DNA of 64,000 nucleotides from Geofilum rhodophaeum (GCF_002210225.1 NZ_MWUJ01000009.1:108654-172653), one strand, 5' to 3'; shown: positions 44,661 to 54,121, numbered from the stretch's first letter. Numbers and translations are program-made. The notes: generated by a model not told the origin, from the sequence alone.

Positions 44661-47084
44661 ATGATGAAACGACACAGCATTTTTCTGATTACCGCTTTGA
44701 TGTTCTTCATCGGCACAGCCGGCCATGTGGCCGGTCAGTCCACCCGCCCCCTCCTACGGGGAAAAATTACCGACACCAACAACCAGCCTGTTATACAAGC
44801 CCACATCCTGGCCCAGCCATCGGGCTACGGCAGTGTAAGCGACAGCACAGGACACTTTCTGCTGCCCCTCGATGGAAAATTCCCCATGACCCTACGCATC
44901 AGTGCCCTGGGCTACCACCGTCGCGAGCTGGTGCTGCAGCAGGCACCGGATGGCAGCTTGCAGATAAAGCTGGAGGAAGATACCCAGAACATTCAACAAG
45001 TCGACGTGCGGGCACGGCGACTCGGCAGCACCCACAACCAACGCCTGGATGCGGCACATCTGCAGAACCTCCCATCGGCAGGGGGCCATGGCATAGAGGG
45101 CATCGTTCGCTCACAGATGGGCGTAGCCGCCAACAACGAGCTCAGCAGTCAATACCGCGTTCGCGGAGGCAACTTCGACGAAAACCTGGTGTACGTCAAC
45201 GGCCAGGAAGTGTACCGGCCCTTTCTGCTCCACAGCGGGCAGCAAGAGGGCCTCAGTTTTGTGAACCCCGACCTGACCGATGCCGTGGAGTTCTCAGCCG
45301 GAGGATTCAGCGCCGCCTATGGCGACAAAATGAGTTCGGTCCTCGACATCCAATACAAGCGCCCCCAAGAATCGGCAGGCAGCGCTTCACTGGGAATACT
45401 CGGTGCCAATGCCCACCTCGAAGGCGCCGCCCTGCAGCAGCGCCTCACCTGGATCACCGGAGCCCGCTACAAAACCAACCGCTATCTGCTGGGCACCCTC
45501 GACGAGAAAGGCAGTTACCGGCCCGACTTCTCCGACATACAGGCCTACCTGACCTATCGGGCCAGTCCCCGCCTGCATTTTGAAGTCCTCGGTTACTATT
45601 CGCTCAACAGCTATGCCTTTGAGCCGGAGGACCGTGAAACCACTTTTGGCACCACACAGGACATCAAACAGTTGCGCATTTACTTTGCCGGCAAAGAAGA
45701 GGACCGCTTCCAGACCGGCTACGGCTCCTTCAGCACCCACTTTCAGGTAAGTTCCCACCAAAGCTACCGCCTCACCTACACCGGTTTTCGCACCTTCGAA
45801 GAAGAAACCTACGACATAGCCGGAGCCTACTGGCTGCGCGAAGTGCAGGACCCGAATAACGAGGAAGCCAACGACTTGATTGGGGTGGGTGAATACCTGC
45901 AACACGCCCGTAACGACTTGTTGGGCATCGTTAATGCCCTGCACCTCGAAGGCAAGCACAGCACAAGGCGCAGCACCTCCGCATGGGGACTCCAATACCG
46001 CAACGAAGTCTTTAAGGACCGGGTAAACGAGTGGGAAATGATTGATTCGGCCGGTTACACCATCCCCTACACCGGCAGCAACATTCAACTGGCCTACACC
46101 AAAAATGCGCAGCACAACCTGGCCAACCACCGCATACTGGCCTATTTCCACAATCAGTCGTCCTGGGAGCTCGGACAGGGACAACTTTTGCTTGATGCGG
46201 GACTGCGGGCCAGCTATTTCTCCTTCAACGAAGACTTCACCCTGAGTCCCCGCCTCCTGCTCAGCTACCTGCCCACACAGGGCCACCGCCGCTACCGGCT
46301 TTCCGGCGGCTATTATCACCAACCGCCCTTTTTTAAAGAAATGCGGCGACCCGACGGCAGCCTCAACCCCAGCGTCAAAGCCCAGCGCTCCATTCACCTT
46401 GTTGCCGGTTACGATTACTATTTCGAACGCTGGGAGCGGCCCTTTAAATTCACCACAGAAGTCTACTACAAGCACATGGACCGCCTCATTCCCTACCAGG
46501 TAAACAATGTGCGCATTGTTTACAGCGGCGAAAATGAAGCCAAGGGTTACGCGGCGGGCATCGATTTTAAAATCAACGGCGAACTGGTGCCGGGAGAAGA
46601 GAGCTGGGCCACCCTGTCCTTTTTAAAGACCGAAGAAGATTTGCTCAACGACCAGTGGAGCGACCCCGAACGCGCCGGGGAACCAGGCTATACCCCGCGA
46701 CCGTCGGATCAGCGGGTCAATTTCTCCCTCTTTTTTCAGGACTACCTGCCCAACAATCCCGACTTTAAAGTGCATCTGAGCTTTTTGTACGGATCGGGAC
46801 TGCCCTTTGGGGCACCCCGTGCCCCCCGCTACCAGGCCACCCTGCGCATGCCCCCCTATCGGCGGGTAGATTTGGGCTTTTCGTACGACTTGATGAGTCG
46901 CTGGGCCCAGCCCAGGGCATGGGGACTAAAAAATATGTGGCTGGGTCTGGAAGTGTTTAACCTGCCCAACATCAGCAACACCATCTCCTATTATTGGGTG
47001 ACCGACATCAACAACGGTCAGTTTGCCGTGCCCAACTACCTGACTGCACGACGCATCAACCTCAAGCTGTCGGTGAAATTTTAA
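44661..47084 (+). CDS. TonB-dependent outer-membrane receptor
   Basis: Active-transport barrel energised by TonB-ExbBD. The 807-aa product has a signal peptide (cleavage near GHVAGQ), an N-terminal carboxypeptidase-D-like regulatory domain (LLRGKITDTNNQPVIQAHIL, about 30-110), a plug domain (GIEGIVRSQMGVAANNELSS, YRVRGGNFDENLVYVNG, FSAGGFSAAYGDKMSS) and a 22-strand barrel ending in the C-terminal Phe of KLSVKF. No SusD partner follows, so it is not a typical glycan SusC; its cargo (siderophore, cobalamin, metal, peptide) is unknown. Start could be the first or second of two adjacent ATGs. Confidence 0.92.
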   Translation: MMKRHSIFLITALMFFIGTAGHVAGQSTRPLLRGKITDTNNQPVIQAHILAQPSGYGSVSDSTGHFLLPLDGKFPMTLRISALGYHRRELVLQQAPDGSLQIKLEEDTQNIQQVDVRARRLGSTHNQRLDAAHLQNLPSAGGHGIEGIVRSQMGVAANNELSSQYRVRGGNFDENLVYVNGQEVYRPFLLHSGQQEGLSFVNPDLTDAVEFSAGGFSAAYGDKMSSVLDIQYKRPQESAGSASLGILGANAHLEGAALQQRLTWITGARYKTNRYLLGTLDEKGSYRPDFSDIQAYLTYRASPRLHFEVLGYYSLNSYAFEPEDRETTFGTTQDIKQLRIYFAGKEEDRFQTGYGSFSTHFQVSSHQSYRLTYTGFRTFEEETYDIAGAYWLREVQDPNNEEANDLIGVGEYLQHARNDLLGIVNALHLEGKHSTRRSTSAWGLQYRNEVFKDRVNEWEMIDSAGYTIPYTGSNIQLAYTKNAQHNLANHRILAYFHNQSSWELGQGQLLLDAGLRASYFSFNEDFTLSPRLLLSYLPTQGHRRYRLSGGYYHQPPFFKEMRRPDGSLNPSVKAQRSIHLVAGYDYYFERWERPFKFTTEVYYKHMDRLIPYQVNNVRIVYSGENEAKGYAAGIDFKINGELVPGEESWATLSFLKTEEDLLNDQWSDPERAGEPGYTPRPSDQRVNFSLFFQDYLPNNPDFKVHLSFLYGSGLPFGAPRAPRYQATLRMPPYRRVDLGFSYDLMSRWAQPRAWGLKNMWLGLEVFNLPNISNTISYYWVTDINNGQFAVPNYLTARRINLKLSVKF

Positions 47085-47115
47085 GTCTCCGATTCCGGGT
47101 CTTGTGCGGCGGGAA

Positions 47116-47412
47116 TTAATATTTGAGTTTCTTGGGGTTTTGTCGATTGTCCCAAAATGTAAGTAAGATTATTTCCTTCTTGTAAGGTTTAACTTTATAA
47201 AACAAGCTATTGTGCTTAGTAACAAAGCCTTTTCGAACATTTCTTTTTCGAGGGGATTCAACAAAAGTTTTAGGATGTTTTTTAATAACCCCGAGAACTT
47301 CCTCTGTCTTATCCACAAAGTTTTTCACTTCATTTAGCCCCCAGTTTTCATGAAGGTAGTCCAGTTCTTTTCGTGCTTGATTTGACCAGGCTATTTCCAT
47401 TTCAAATGCCAT
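47116..47412 (-). CDS. RelE/ParE-family toxin
   Basis: A 98-aa toxin of the RelE/ParE superfamily: EIAWSNQARKELDYLHENWG at the N-terminus, a central helix and the C-terminal KKEIILLTFWDNRQNPKKLK, typical of Bacteroidota ParE-like proteins. It would act on DNA gyrase (ParE) or ribosome-bound mRNA (RelE); sequence alone does not decide. Overlaps the antitoxin gene by 11 bp, as in many such modules. Confidence 0.85.
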   Translation of the reverse strand: MAFEMEIAWSNQARKELDYLHENWGLNEVKNFVDKTEEVLGVIKKHPKTFVESPRKRNVRKGFVTKHNSLFYKVKPYKKEIILLTFWDNRQNPKKLKY

Positions 47413-47638
47413 ATCTTAAGCGAACTTCTTTCATAACTTCTTCATGAGGAGTAGTCTCTCCTCTGTCAGCTTCCTTAATCCCTACTTCAATGGCTTGCTG
47501 AACAGATATAGGCAATTCATCCCACCATTCATCCTCTTTCTCCTGTTTGAGTATTTGGCTGACCTTTTCCAATAAATTTGGTTGGTCAGTATTTAATATC
47601 ATCTGAACCAATTCCAGTTTTCTTGCTTGAAGATTCAT
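47402..47638 (-). CDS. Antitoxin partner of the RelE/ParE toxin
   Basis: A 78-aa protein upstream of and overlapping the toxin gene, as expected for the antitoxin. It is mostly helical and acidic (LEKVSQILKQEKEDEWWDEL) with a short C-terminal EEVMKEVRLRYG that probably contacts the toxin. No clear DNA-binding motif is visible, but N-terminal residues 1-30 may form one. TAAATTTG at 47662-47669 (minus strand) is a suitable -7 box. Confidence 0.8.
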   Translation of the reverse strand: MNLQARKLELVQMILNTDQPNLLEKVSQILKQEKEDEWWDELPISVQQAIEVGIKEADRGETTPHEEVMKEVRLRYGI

Positions 47639-47661
47639 AGCATTTATTGTTTTATCTCCTG

Positions 47662-47669
47662 CAAATTTA
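47662..47669 (-). promoter_or_regulatory. -7 box of the toxin-antitoxin module
   Basis: TAAATTTG on the minus strand, 24 bp before the antitoxin ATG; an AGGAGA ribosome site follows. Confidence 0.45.
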
Positions 47670-47888
47670 ACGATTAATATTCATATTTTCTTGAATTTAA
47701 GGGATGCAGCTTTTCAAGTTTCTTTTGAAGATTATCCAGATTATTTAACTGGCACCGTTCGGTTAAACTTACATATTTATGGCCGGCCAAGTACCATACT
47801 TATCTTAACCTGCCTTTCTCAAACCTCCCCAAACTGGGGTCATACATTCTGGCTCCGTAATCGTACCAGAACAGTTATTCGGCAGCGT

Positions 47889-49103
47889 TTAGGCCTTTTT
47901 ACGCCCTTTAACCTGCTTCCACCACCACAAAATAAAACCCGTAATGGGCAAGGAAGAAGCGATAAGGCAGGCTATGAAATACAATATTTTAGAGAAAGTC
48001 CCAAATATTTCTCCTGTGTGCAAAGGTTTTATGGAGGCGGCCAACTGCTCGTTGAGGGGCTTATCACGAAACAACTCGAGAGCGCGCACCGCACCGTCCG
48101 TCCGCGAAAGCTCCAGCTGATCGCTGCCCGAGTAGGCGAAGAAACCACTGTGCGACTTGCTAAGCTGGAAAGACGCTGCATCGGGTGACGGCAGTGTTAA
48201 TCGATAGACTCCTTTGTAAGGCAACACACTGTCAGCTTTCGCCAGCAACTCTGCATAAGTCAGAAAACTCACCGGCACAGCCCCCTCCAGTCCCTGCACG
48301 CTGTCGGACGCCAGCGCCAGCTTGCCTTGATTGCGGTCCAGCCCCGCTCCCCTTTGCGGGGCAGCCTGACTCCCCCCTCTTTGCGGGGCCTCCACCTTCA
48401 GTACCGTGTAAATAAGCTGGCGCGACCAGTCGAAGGACCAAAACAGGCCCGTAAAAGCCATCACAAAAAGCAGAATGGCAGAGTAAAAACCAAGTGTGCT
48501 GTGCAAATCAAAAGTAAAGCGGCGCTTACCTCCCCGCCAGTGCACCACCAACCTTTGTTTCAATTTTCCCCATTTTTTTGGCAGCCAAACCACCAGTCCC
48601 GTTACAATCAACAAAAGCATAATAACGGTAGACCAGCCTACAATGGGTCGACCCACCGAAGTGTCGAGCAGCAGCCAGCGATGAAGACGAAACACCCAGA
48701 AGAAGAAGTCGTTTCCCCGTAAATGATCAGAAGGCAGCACTTCGCCCGTATAGGGATTTACATACAGATTGCTCCCCCTGCGGCCATCCCCTTCGCGCTG
48801 CACATTAAAAGTCCAACTGCGGTCCGCCCGCGGATCCAGGGTGACCGAACGGGGCCGGGCACCACTTGCTTCGCTCACCTTCGCAATCAGTGCTTCCAGC
48901 GACAAAGGCGCCTCAGTATCGGGCACCTCTACCTTAAAAGCCGACGGGTTCAGCAGCTCCACCACCTCATTGCGAAAAACATAAACCGTACCACTCAGGC
49001 ACACCACCGTCAACACCAAGGCACTGGCCAGTCCCAGCCACTTATGCAACCAAAATAAAAAGGATTTTATCACCGTCCACGGTCCTCTATTTTTTCCAGC
49101 CAT
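47889..49103 (-). CDS. PepSY-associated transmembrane protein
   Basis: A 404-aa inner-membrane protein of the PepSY-TM family (first helix KSFLFWLHKWLGLASALVLT, four membrane segments in all, periplasmic PepSY regions with NLYVNPYTGEVLPS). Members are often linked to siderophore or iron reduction systems near TonB receptors; the TonB receptor at 44661-47084 is close but on the other strand and with the toxin-antitoxin pair between. Residues about 240-260 hold a duplicated APQRG stretch encoded by GC-rich hairpin-like DNA (48346-48389). Confidence 0.88.
   Translation of the reverse strand: MAGKNRGPWTVIKSFLFWLHKWLGLASALVLTVVCLSGTVYVFRNEVVELLNPSAFKVEVPDTEAPLSLEALIAKVSEASGARPRSVTLDPRADRSWTFNVQREGDGRRGSNLYVNPYTGEVLPSDHLRGNDFFFWVFRLHRWLLLDTSVGRPIVGWSTVIMLLLIVTGLVVWLPKKWGKLKQRLVVHWRGGKRRFTFDLHSTLGFYSAILLFVMAFTGLFWSFDWSRQLIYTVLKVEAPQRGGSQAAPQRGAGLDRNQGKLALASDSVQGLEGAVPVSFLTYAELLAKADSVLPYKGVYRLTLPSPDAASFQLSKSHSGFFAYSGSDQLELSRTDGAVRALELFRDKPLNEQLAASIKPLHTGEIFGTFSKILYFIACLIASSLPITGFILWWWKQVKGRKKA
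48346..48389. repeat. GC-rich double hairpin inside the PepSY gene
   Basis: Two related units, CTCCCCTTTGCGGGGC (48347-48362) and CCCCCCTCTTTGCGGGGC (48372-48389), about 26 nt apart. Translated on the minus strand they give APQRG twice. May be an in-frame palindromic insertion. Confidence 0.5.
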
Positions 49104-49125
49104 AATAAATAAGTTATTAGAACAG

Positions 49126-49133
49126 CAAAAATA
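49126..49133 (-). promoter_or_regulatory. -7 box of the PepSY gene
   Basis: TATTTTTG on the minus strand, 22 bp before the ATG. No -33 box seen. Confidence 0.35.
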
Positions 49134-49196
49134 GCGGGCAAAGACTATGGATAAAATCCCTAAAACTGGCGGTTTTTACACCGCAAAACCATGGCT

Positions 49197-50993
49197 TTAC
49201 ATACGATCGGGCACGCCGGCACCCAGCAGCCACATGCCTTTTTTAATGACTTGGGCTACGGCGTGACAAAGCGTTAAACGCAGATCGCGCACCCGTGCAT
49301 CTTCCTCAAAAAGAATGGGGTTATCGTGGTAAAACTGATTGTACTCCTTAGCCAGATCGTAAATGTAGTTGGCAATAATGGCGGGACTAAAAGCCGCACC
49401 TGCCTCTCTCACCACATTTGGGAAACTGACCAGCGAGCGAATCAGATTGTTTTCCTTTTCGTTCAAAACCAAACCAACAGGCGCCGAGCCCTTCCAGGCA
49501 ATACCTTTTTCCTCCGCCTTGCGGAAGATGGAGCGAATGCGGGCGTGGGTGTACTGGATGAAGGGACCGGTATTGCCGTTAAAATCGATGCTCTCAGCAG
49601 GATTAAAAGTCATATTTTTACGCGGATCGACTTTCAGCATAAAGTACTTAAGGGCACCCAGGGCCACCATACGGTAAACCTCCTCGGCCTCCTCGTCGCT
49701 GTAGCCATCCAGCTTACCCAACTCCCGGGCCATATCGCGGGCAGTAGCCACCATTTCTTCCATCAAGTCGTCGGCATCCACCACAGTGCCCTCGCGCGAT
49801 TTCATTTTACCCTCAGGCAGCTCCACCATGCCGTAACTAAAATGCACCAAGTCGCGCCCCCAGTCAAAGCCCAAACGATCAAGCAGAAGCGACAAAACCT
49901 TAAAGTGATAATCCTGCTCATTACCGACCACATACACCATTTTATCAATATTGTAGTCGTCGAAACGCAACTTGGCCGTACCAATATCCTGCGTCATATA
50001 CACCGAAGTCCCGTCGCTGCGCAACAAAAGCTTCTCATCCAGGCCCTGGGCACTCAAATCGGCCCACACACTGCCGTCGTCGCGTCGGTTAAACAGCCCT
50101 TTTTCCAAGCCCTCCAACACCATGTCGCGCCCCACCGAGTAGGTATCCGACTCGTAATAAATCTTATCAAAATCAACACCCAGCTTTTTGTAAGTCACGT
50201 CAAACCCAGCATAAACCCAGGCATTCATCGTCTTCCACAAAGCAACCACCTCCTTATCGCCAGCCTCCCACTTGAGCAGCATCTCACGGGCCTCCGCCAT
50301 CAAAGTCGACGCCTTTTCCGCCTCCTCCTTGCTCATGCCTTTCTGCTCCGTAAGCTCCTTCAGCTCTGCCTTGTAATGCTGATCAAAAAGCACATAAAAA
50401 TCGCCCACCAAATGGTCGCCCTTTTTTCCGGTCGACTCCGGAGTAGCACCCTGTCCCCACTTCTGCCAGGCCAGCATCGACTTGCAAATGTGGATGCCCC
50501 GGTCGTTCACAATATTGGTCTTTACCACCCGATAGCCGTTGGCCGCCGCAATGCGTGAGAGGGAAAAACCCAACAAATTGTTACGAATGTGCCCCAGGTG
50601 AAGGGGCTTATTGGTGTTGGGAGAAGAATACTCGATCATCATCAAGGGGGCATCAGCCGACGCCGGCTGCATGCCAAAATCGGCATTCACAGCCAACTCA
50701 TTCAGCCGCTCCACCCAAAAGTTGGGCGAGAGACTCAGGTTCAGAAAACCTTTAACCACCTCAAAACCAACCACCAAAGGCAACTTCTCCTGAATAAATC
50801 GGCCCAGGTCCTCTCCCGTTTCTTCGGGCTTCTTTTTCGAAACCTTCAACAAAGGAAACACCACAATGGTGAAATCCCCATTTTGGTCCTTACGGGTGAG
50901 TTGAACCTGAAGCATTTTCTCCTCCAGTTGAGCTCCGTAAAGCTCTTTTATCGCTTCCAGAGCCGCAGCTCTTAACTGTTGTTCGATGGTCAT
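49197..50993 (-). CDS. argS: Arginyl-tRNA synthetase
   Basis: Charges tRNA-Arg. The 598-aa product has the class I signature HLGH in SPNTNKPLHLGHIRNNLLG near residue 130, the Arg-specific N-terminal Add1 domain, the KMS-like loop KMKSREGTVV near residue 400, and the C-terminal anticodon-binding DALR domain ending GAGVPDRM. Length fits the family. A TATCTTTG -7 box lies 25 bp upstream. Unlike the ileS in this window it keeps the standard HXGH signature. Confidence 0.97.
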   Translation of the reverse strand: MTIEQQLRAAALEAIKELYGAQLEEKMLQVQLTRKDQNGDFTIVVFPLLKVSKKKPEETGEDLGRFIQEKLPLVVGFEVVKGFLNLSLSPNFWVERLNELAVNADFGMQPASADAPLMMIEYSSPNTNKPLHLGHIRNNLLGFSLSRIAAANGYRVVKTNIVNDRGIHICKSMLAWQKWGQGATPESTGKKGDHLVGDFYVLFDQHYKAELKELTEQKGMSKEEAEKASTLMAEAREMLLKWEAGDKEVVALWKTMNAWVYAGFDVTYKKLGVDFDKIYYESDTYSVGRDMVLEGLEKGLFNRRDDGSVWADLSAQGLDEKLLLRSDGTSVYMTQDIGTAKLRFDDYNIDKMVYVVGNEQDYHFKVLSLLLDRLGFDWGRDLVHFSYGMVELPEGKMKSREGTVVDADDLMEEMVATARDMARELGKLDGYSDEEAEEVYRMVALGALKYFMLKVDPRKNMTFNPAESIDFNGNTGPFIQYTHARIRSIFRKAEEKGIAWKGSAPVGLVLNEKENNLIRSLVSFPNVVREAGAAFSPAIIANYIYDLAKEYNQFYHDNPILFEEDARVRDLRLTLCHAVAQVIKKGMWLLGAGVPDRM

Positions 50994-51018
50994 GACCTTA
51001 GCTTATTTTTTAACCCTG

Positions 51019-51026
51019 CAAAGATA
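51019..51026 (-). promoter_or_regulatory. -7 box of argS
   Basis: TATCTTTG on the minus strand, 25 bp before the ATG. No clear -33 box. Confidence 0.45.
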
Positions 51027-51213
51027 AAAAATCTATCCAATCGACCGTTAATAAGCCCGCCACATATCCTCAAAGCACGTTCACTCATCACAAAAGCAGC
51101 AAAAATTAACAAATAATGGCACGCAAGCACAAAAATTAACGTATATTTAGTTTAAGCTGTAACCACACGGCCCATCTTACGTAAGTGTTCAATTGTAATA
51201 TAGACCAAGTACT

Positions 51214-53373
51214 ATGTGGATGAATCTGCTCTCCGCTTTATATCTGAACCTGGTGGTAATGCAAGGCAGCAGTGCCGCTCTTTCTTACCACTCGGCCCTG
51301 TGGCTGGGTTTTGGTGTGGCCGCTTTGGGCCTGTTGATGTCGGTATTTCTGGTGATCAACCACCGGGCTAATCTGAAGCGACAAAAAAGTGTTGCTGCGG
51401 AGGAAGAACGGCCTGCACAGGAACATGCATTAGCAAGTGCATCGGACAGTGCCTGGGCACTCATCGATAAGCACCCCACGCCTACCGCACTTTGCGATGA
51501 GGGCGGACACCTGTTGAAAGTCAACACCCACTTTGCCCGGGTATTTGGCTCAACCCCCGAAAATCTGCACGAACTAAAAATATTCAACCTGCTTCCGGCC
51601 CAACTGGCCGAACCGCTTTCGCAAGCTTTTGCCAACCCCGCTACAGCCCCCTTTCAAAGTAAAATGCCCTTTTTCAGTCCCAACACCCGCGACAATTACT
51701 GCCTTCAGCTGCTGACGCTCTCGGCCGAAAAGGGACACGCTGCAGAACAACTGCTGACCCTGCATCCACACAGGCAAGCCGAAGAACCAGCACCATCCCA
51801 GTCGCCCGCCCATCCCCAACCCACCCCCAACTTCGAGCCTCAAAGCGAGGAGGATCCCTTGCAGGATATCCTTGACCAAACACCTCTCCCGCTGCTCATC
51901 GAAAACAGTCAGGGAAAAATACTACGGGCCAACAAGGCCGCCTGCTCCCTTTTGGGGGCCGACTGCGAAAGTCTTGCCACACAAAACATGGACAGCTATT
52001 TTGCCTCCTCTCCCGACAGTCCCGCCTCCTCGGGGCAGGCCTACCTCGTGAAGGAACGCCACATCAGTTATAAAACCATCATTTACCCCCTTAGCGGCAA
52101 AGCCCTGCCTGCCGAAGTCCGTGTTACCAGCATAAAATATCAGGGCCAATCGGCGCTGCTTTATCTGATCAGCGACCTGAGCGAGGCCATCGAAAAGAAA
52201 AAAGAACTGGACGAGTATAAGATAAAATCGGAAGAAAGCGATCGCCTCAAAAGCTCCTTTTTGGCCAATCTCTCGCACGAAGTCCGCACCCCCATGAACT
52301 CCATTCTGGGTTTTGCTGAATTGCTGGCCGAGCCCGACATCAATGCCAAGGAACGAAAGGAATTTATTCGTCTGATTCGCCAAAGCGGCAAAGAGTTGCT
52401 GAACCAGATCAACAACATGATCGACTTTTCTAAAATAGAGGCCGGTCTGGTACAACTGAAGGTCGAAATATGCAATTTCGAAACCCTGTTTCACCAATTG
52501 CACGAGTTTTGGCTCGAAGAAAGCCAAAACACCAATGAAGTCAAGCTCTTTTTTGAATTGCCTCCCGAAATTCAACGCAACGGCATTGCCAGTGATCGAA
52601 TTCGCCTGAAACAAATACTCAAGGTGTTTTTGAGCAACAGCATTAAATTCACTCAAAAAGGGGTCATTGAAATGGGCATTCGCTCCAAAGCACCCCAGCT
52701 CTACGAGTTTTACATCCGCGACACCGGAGTGGGCATACCTGCCGATAAGCACCAGCAAGTCTTTGAAAAGTTTCGGCAGGGCAACGACAGCAATTCCAGG
52801 GAATTCAGCGGGATGGGACTGGGCTTATCCATGGCGGCACGCCTGATTCAGTTCCTGGGCGGACACCAGTGGGTCATTTCCGAGACGGGACAGGGATCGG
52901 AATTCCGCTTTGTACTGCCCGACCTCCTCTTCCCCCAAGGCTCGCCCTTCCTGCAGGTATCTTCCGGACCCACCACCATGCTTCAGAAAATCATGGTCAT
53001 AGCGCCCGATCAGGAAATTTATCTGGACCTCAACCACAATTCCAAGCCGGTAAATTATCAGGTGTTTTGGGCACAAAACGCCCAGGAAATGAAGGCCATG
53101 ATGCTGTCGAACAACATTCGCTTTATTTTGGTAGCCGTTGATTTATTGCCCTTCTGGCAAGAGCTGCTGCCCAAGATTCACGGCATCAATCCCAAAGCCA
53201 AAATTATTGGGGTAGCGGGACAACTGGACAGCAAGCGAAAGGAGCGACTGGTGGCCATGGGACTGGACGATGTGATACGTACACCGGTCAATATCCCCAT
53301 CCTGCTCAACATTGTGGAAGAGAAGGAACTCAGCTCCATGAACATCCTGAGCACCGTCTTCCATCAAAACTAA
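51214..53373 (+). CDS. Membrane PAS-type sensor histidine kinase with degenerate receiver
   Basis: A 719-aa sensor kinase. One membrane helix (about residues 25-48) is followed by two PAS-like sensor domains (about 85-165 and 215-330), a HisKA domain with His355 in LANLSHEVRTPMNS, and an HATPase domain with N-box FLSNSIKFTQ, G1 DTGVGIPADK and G2 GMGLGLSMAAR. The C-terminal 125 residues have the shape of a receiver domain but lack the N-terminal acidic pair; an Asp in LVAVDLLPFW stands near the phosphoacceptor position. It may thus not be phosphorylated. No response regulator adjoins. Last 4 bp overlap the convergent gene. Confidence 0.88.
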   Translation: MWMNLLSALYLNLVVMQGSSAALSYHSALWLGFGVAALGLLMSVFLVINHRANLKRQKSVAAEEERPAQEHALASASDSAWALIDKHPTPTALCDEGGHLLKVNTHFARVFGSTPENLHELKIFNLLPAQLAEPLSQAFANPATAPFQSKMPFFSPNTRDNYCLQLLTLSAEKGHAAEQLLTLHPHRQAEEPAPSQSPAHPQPTPNFEPQSEEDPLQDILDQTPLPLLIENSQGKILRANKAACSLLGADCESLATQNMDSYFASSPDSPASSGQAYLVKERHISYKTIIYPLSGKALPAEVRVTSIKYQGQSALLYLISDLSEAIEKKKELDEYKIKSEESDRLKSSFLANLSHEVRTPMNSILGFAELLAEPDINAKERKEFIRLIRQSGKELLNQINNMIDFSKIEAGLVQLKVEICNFETLFHQLHEFWLEESQNTNEVKLFFELPPEIQRNGIASDRIRLKQILKVFLSNSIKFTQKGVIEMGIRSKAPQLYEFYIRDTGVGIPADKHQQVFEKFRQGNDSNSREFSGMGLGLSMAARLIQFLGGHQWVISETGQGSEFRFVLPDLLFPQGSPFLQVSSGPTTMLQKIMVIAPDQEIYLDLNHNSKPVNYQVFWAQNAQEMKAMMLSNNIRFILVAVDLLPFWQELLPKIHGINPKAKIIGVAGQLDSKRKERLVAMGLDDVIRTPVNIPILLNIVEEKELSSMNILSTVFHQN

Positions 53374-54044
53374 TGGTGCTTCAACTCAAAGTGAATACTT
53401 ATGCGGTAAAGGCTGCGCAGCTTTTTACCGTTGACCCTTTGGGGCAACCAGCGCCAATCCTCCGGCAACAAGCGGGATGCTTCCAAAACAGCCCTGCCGA
53501 GCTCAGCCGGAGCGCCGGGACCAACATAGCGGCGCAGGATCTCTCCCTCTTCGGAGATATCCAAATACAGGTCCACCACCCCCTCAATATCCCCCTCATA
53601 AGCGGCTACAGGATAACCAACGAGCGAGGTCAAATGGGCATAAGGCACCAGCGAACTGCCTAAAAACATACAATCAGAATTTTGGGCAAGCGCCCTTTGT
53701 TCTTCGTATCCGGCTACCAAAACAATCGAATCGGCATCGTAGTCGTACTTAAACTCCAACACCTTTCCCAAATTTAAGAAAGTCCACACCCCGGTACGCT
53801 GGCCATGGGTATAACGCCCGGCCTCTACCAGGTGCGACTTGTAATAAAGGGCATAGGGCCCATGGAGTACGGCGGTGTCCGACTTCAATACATGATAACT
53901 GCAATTCAATTGCCCCTTCATGGTTCGCGAAGTCCGCAACTCGATAGGTGGTGATGCCGCCACCAGCAAAAGGAAGAGGGCCCCCAGCAAAACGACCAGC
54001 TGCACCCGGAGCTTTCCGGTTTTCTGTAATATAACGCGATTCAT
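53370..54044 (-). CDS. Membrane-anchored protein with TonB-C-like end
   Basis: About 224 aa from the ATG at 54044; a longer frame to 54107 exists. An N-terminal hydrophobic helix (about residues 12-32) anchors or exports it. The middle part carries a MORN-like/YwqK-like repeat (HGPYALYYKSHLVEAGRYTHGQRTGVWTF). The C-terminal 75 residues (GDIEGVVDLYLDISEEGEIL ... RVNGKKLRSLYRISIHFEL) look like a TonB C-terminal domain. In Bacteroidota such proteins are energy-transducer-like, but one without a proline-rich linker is unlikely to span the periplasm. Function unknown. Confidence 0.7.
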   Translation of the reverse strand: MNRVILQKTGKLRVQLVVLLGALFLLLVAASPPIELRTSRTMKGQLNCSYHVLKSDTAVLHGPYALYYKSHLVEAGRYTHGQRTGVWTFLNLGKVLEFKYDYDADSIVLVAGYEEQRALAQNSDCMFLGSSLVPYAHLTSLVGYPVAAYEGDIEGVVDLYLDISEEGEILRRYVGPGAPAELGRAVLEASRLLPEDWRWLPQRVNGKKLRSLYRISIHFELKHH

Positions 54045-54121
54045 AGGCCTCTTCTGAAAAAAATAAAGGACTGTTCGCCTAAGCGCCCAGCCCTTTAGAA
54101 AAAACATTCACGCCACCCGGT

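Noticed and set aside
45387..46475. Long minus-strand reading frame (362 aa) opposite the TonB receptor
   Set aside because: Antisense shadow of a well-supported receptor gene; composition is Val/Gly-rich mirror coding with no family signature.
47643..47888. Possible small gene between the antitoxin and the PepSY gene
   Set aside because: The open frame on the plus strand (47691-48188) runs antisense into the PepSY gene and has no similarity to known proteins. I see no gene there, only the promoter box at 47662.
49326..50558. Plus-strand reading frame (410 aa) opposite argS
   Set aside because: Shadow of argS; His/Leu/Gln-rich with no recognisable domain.
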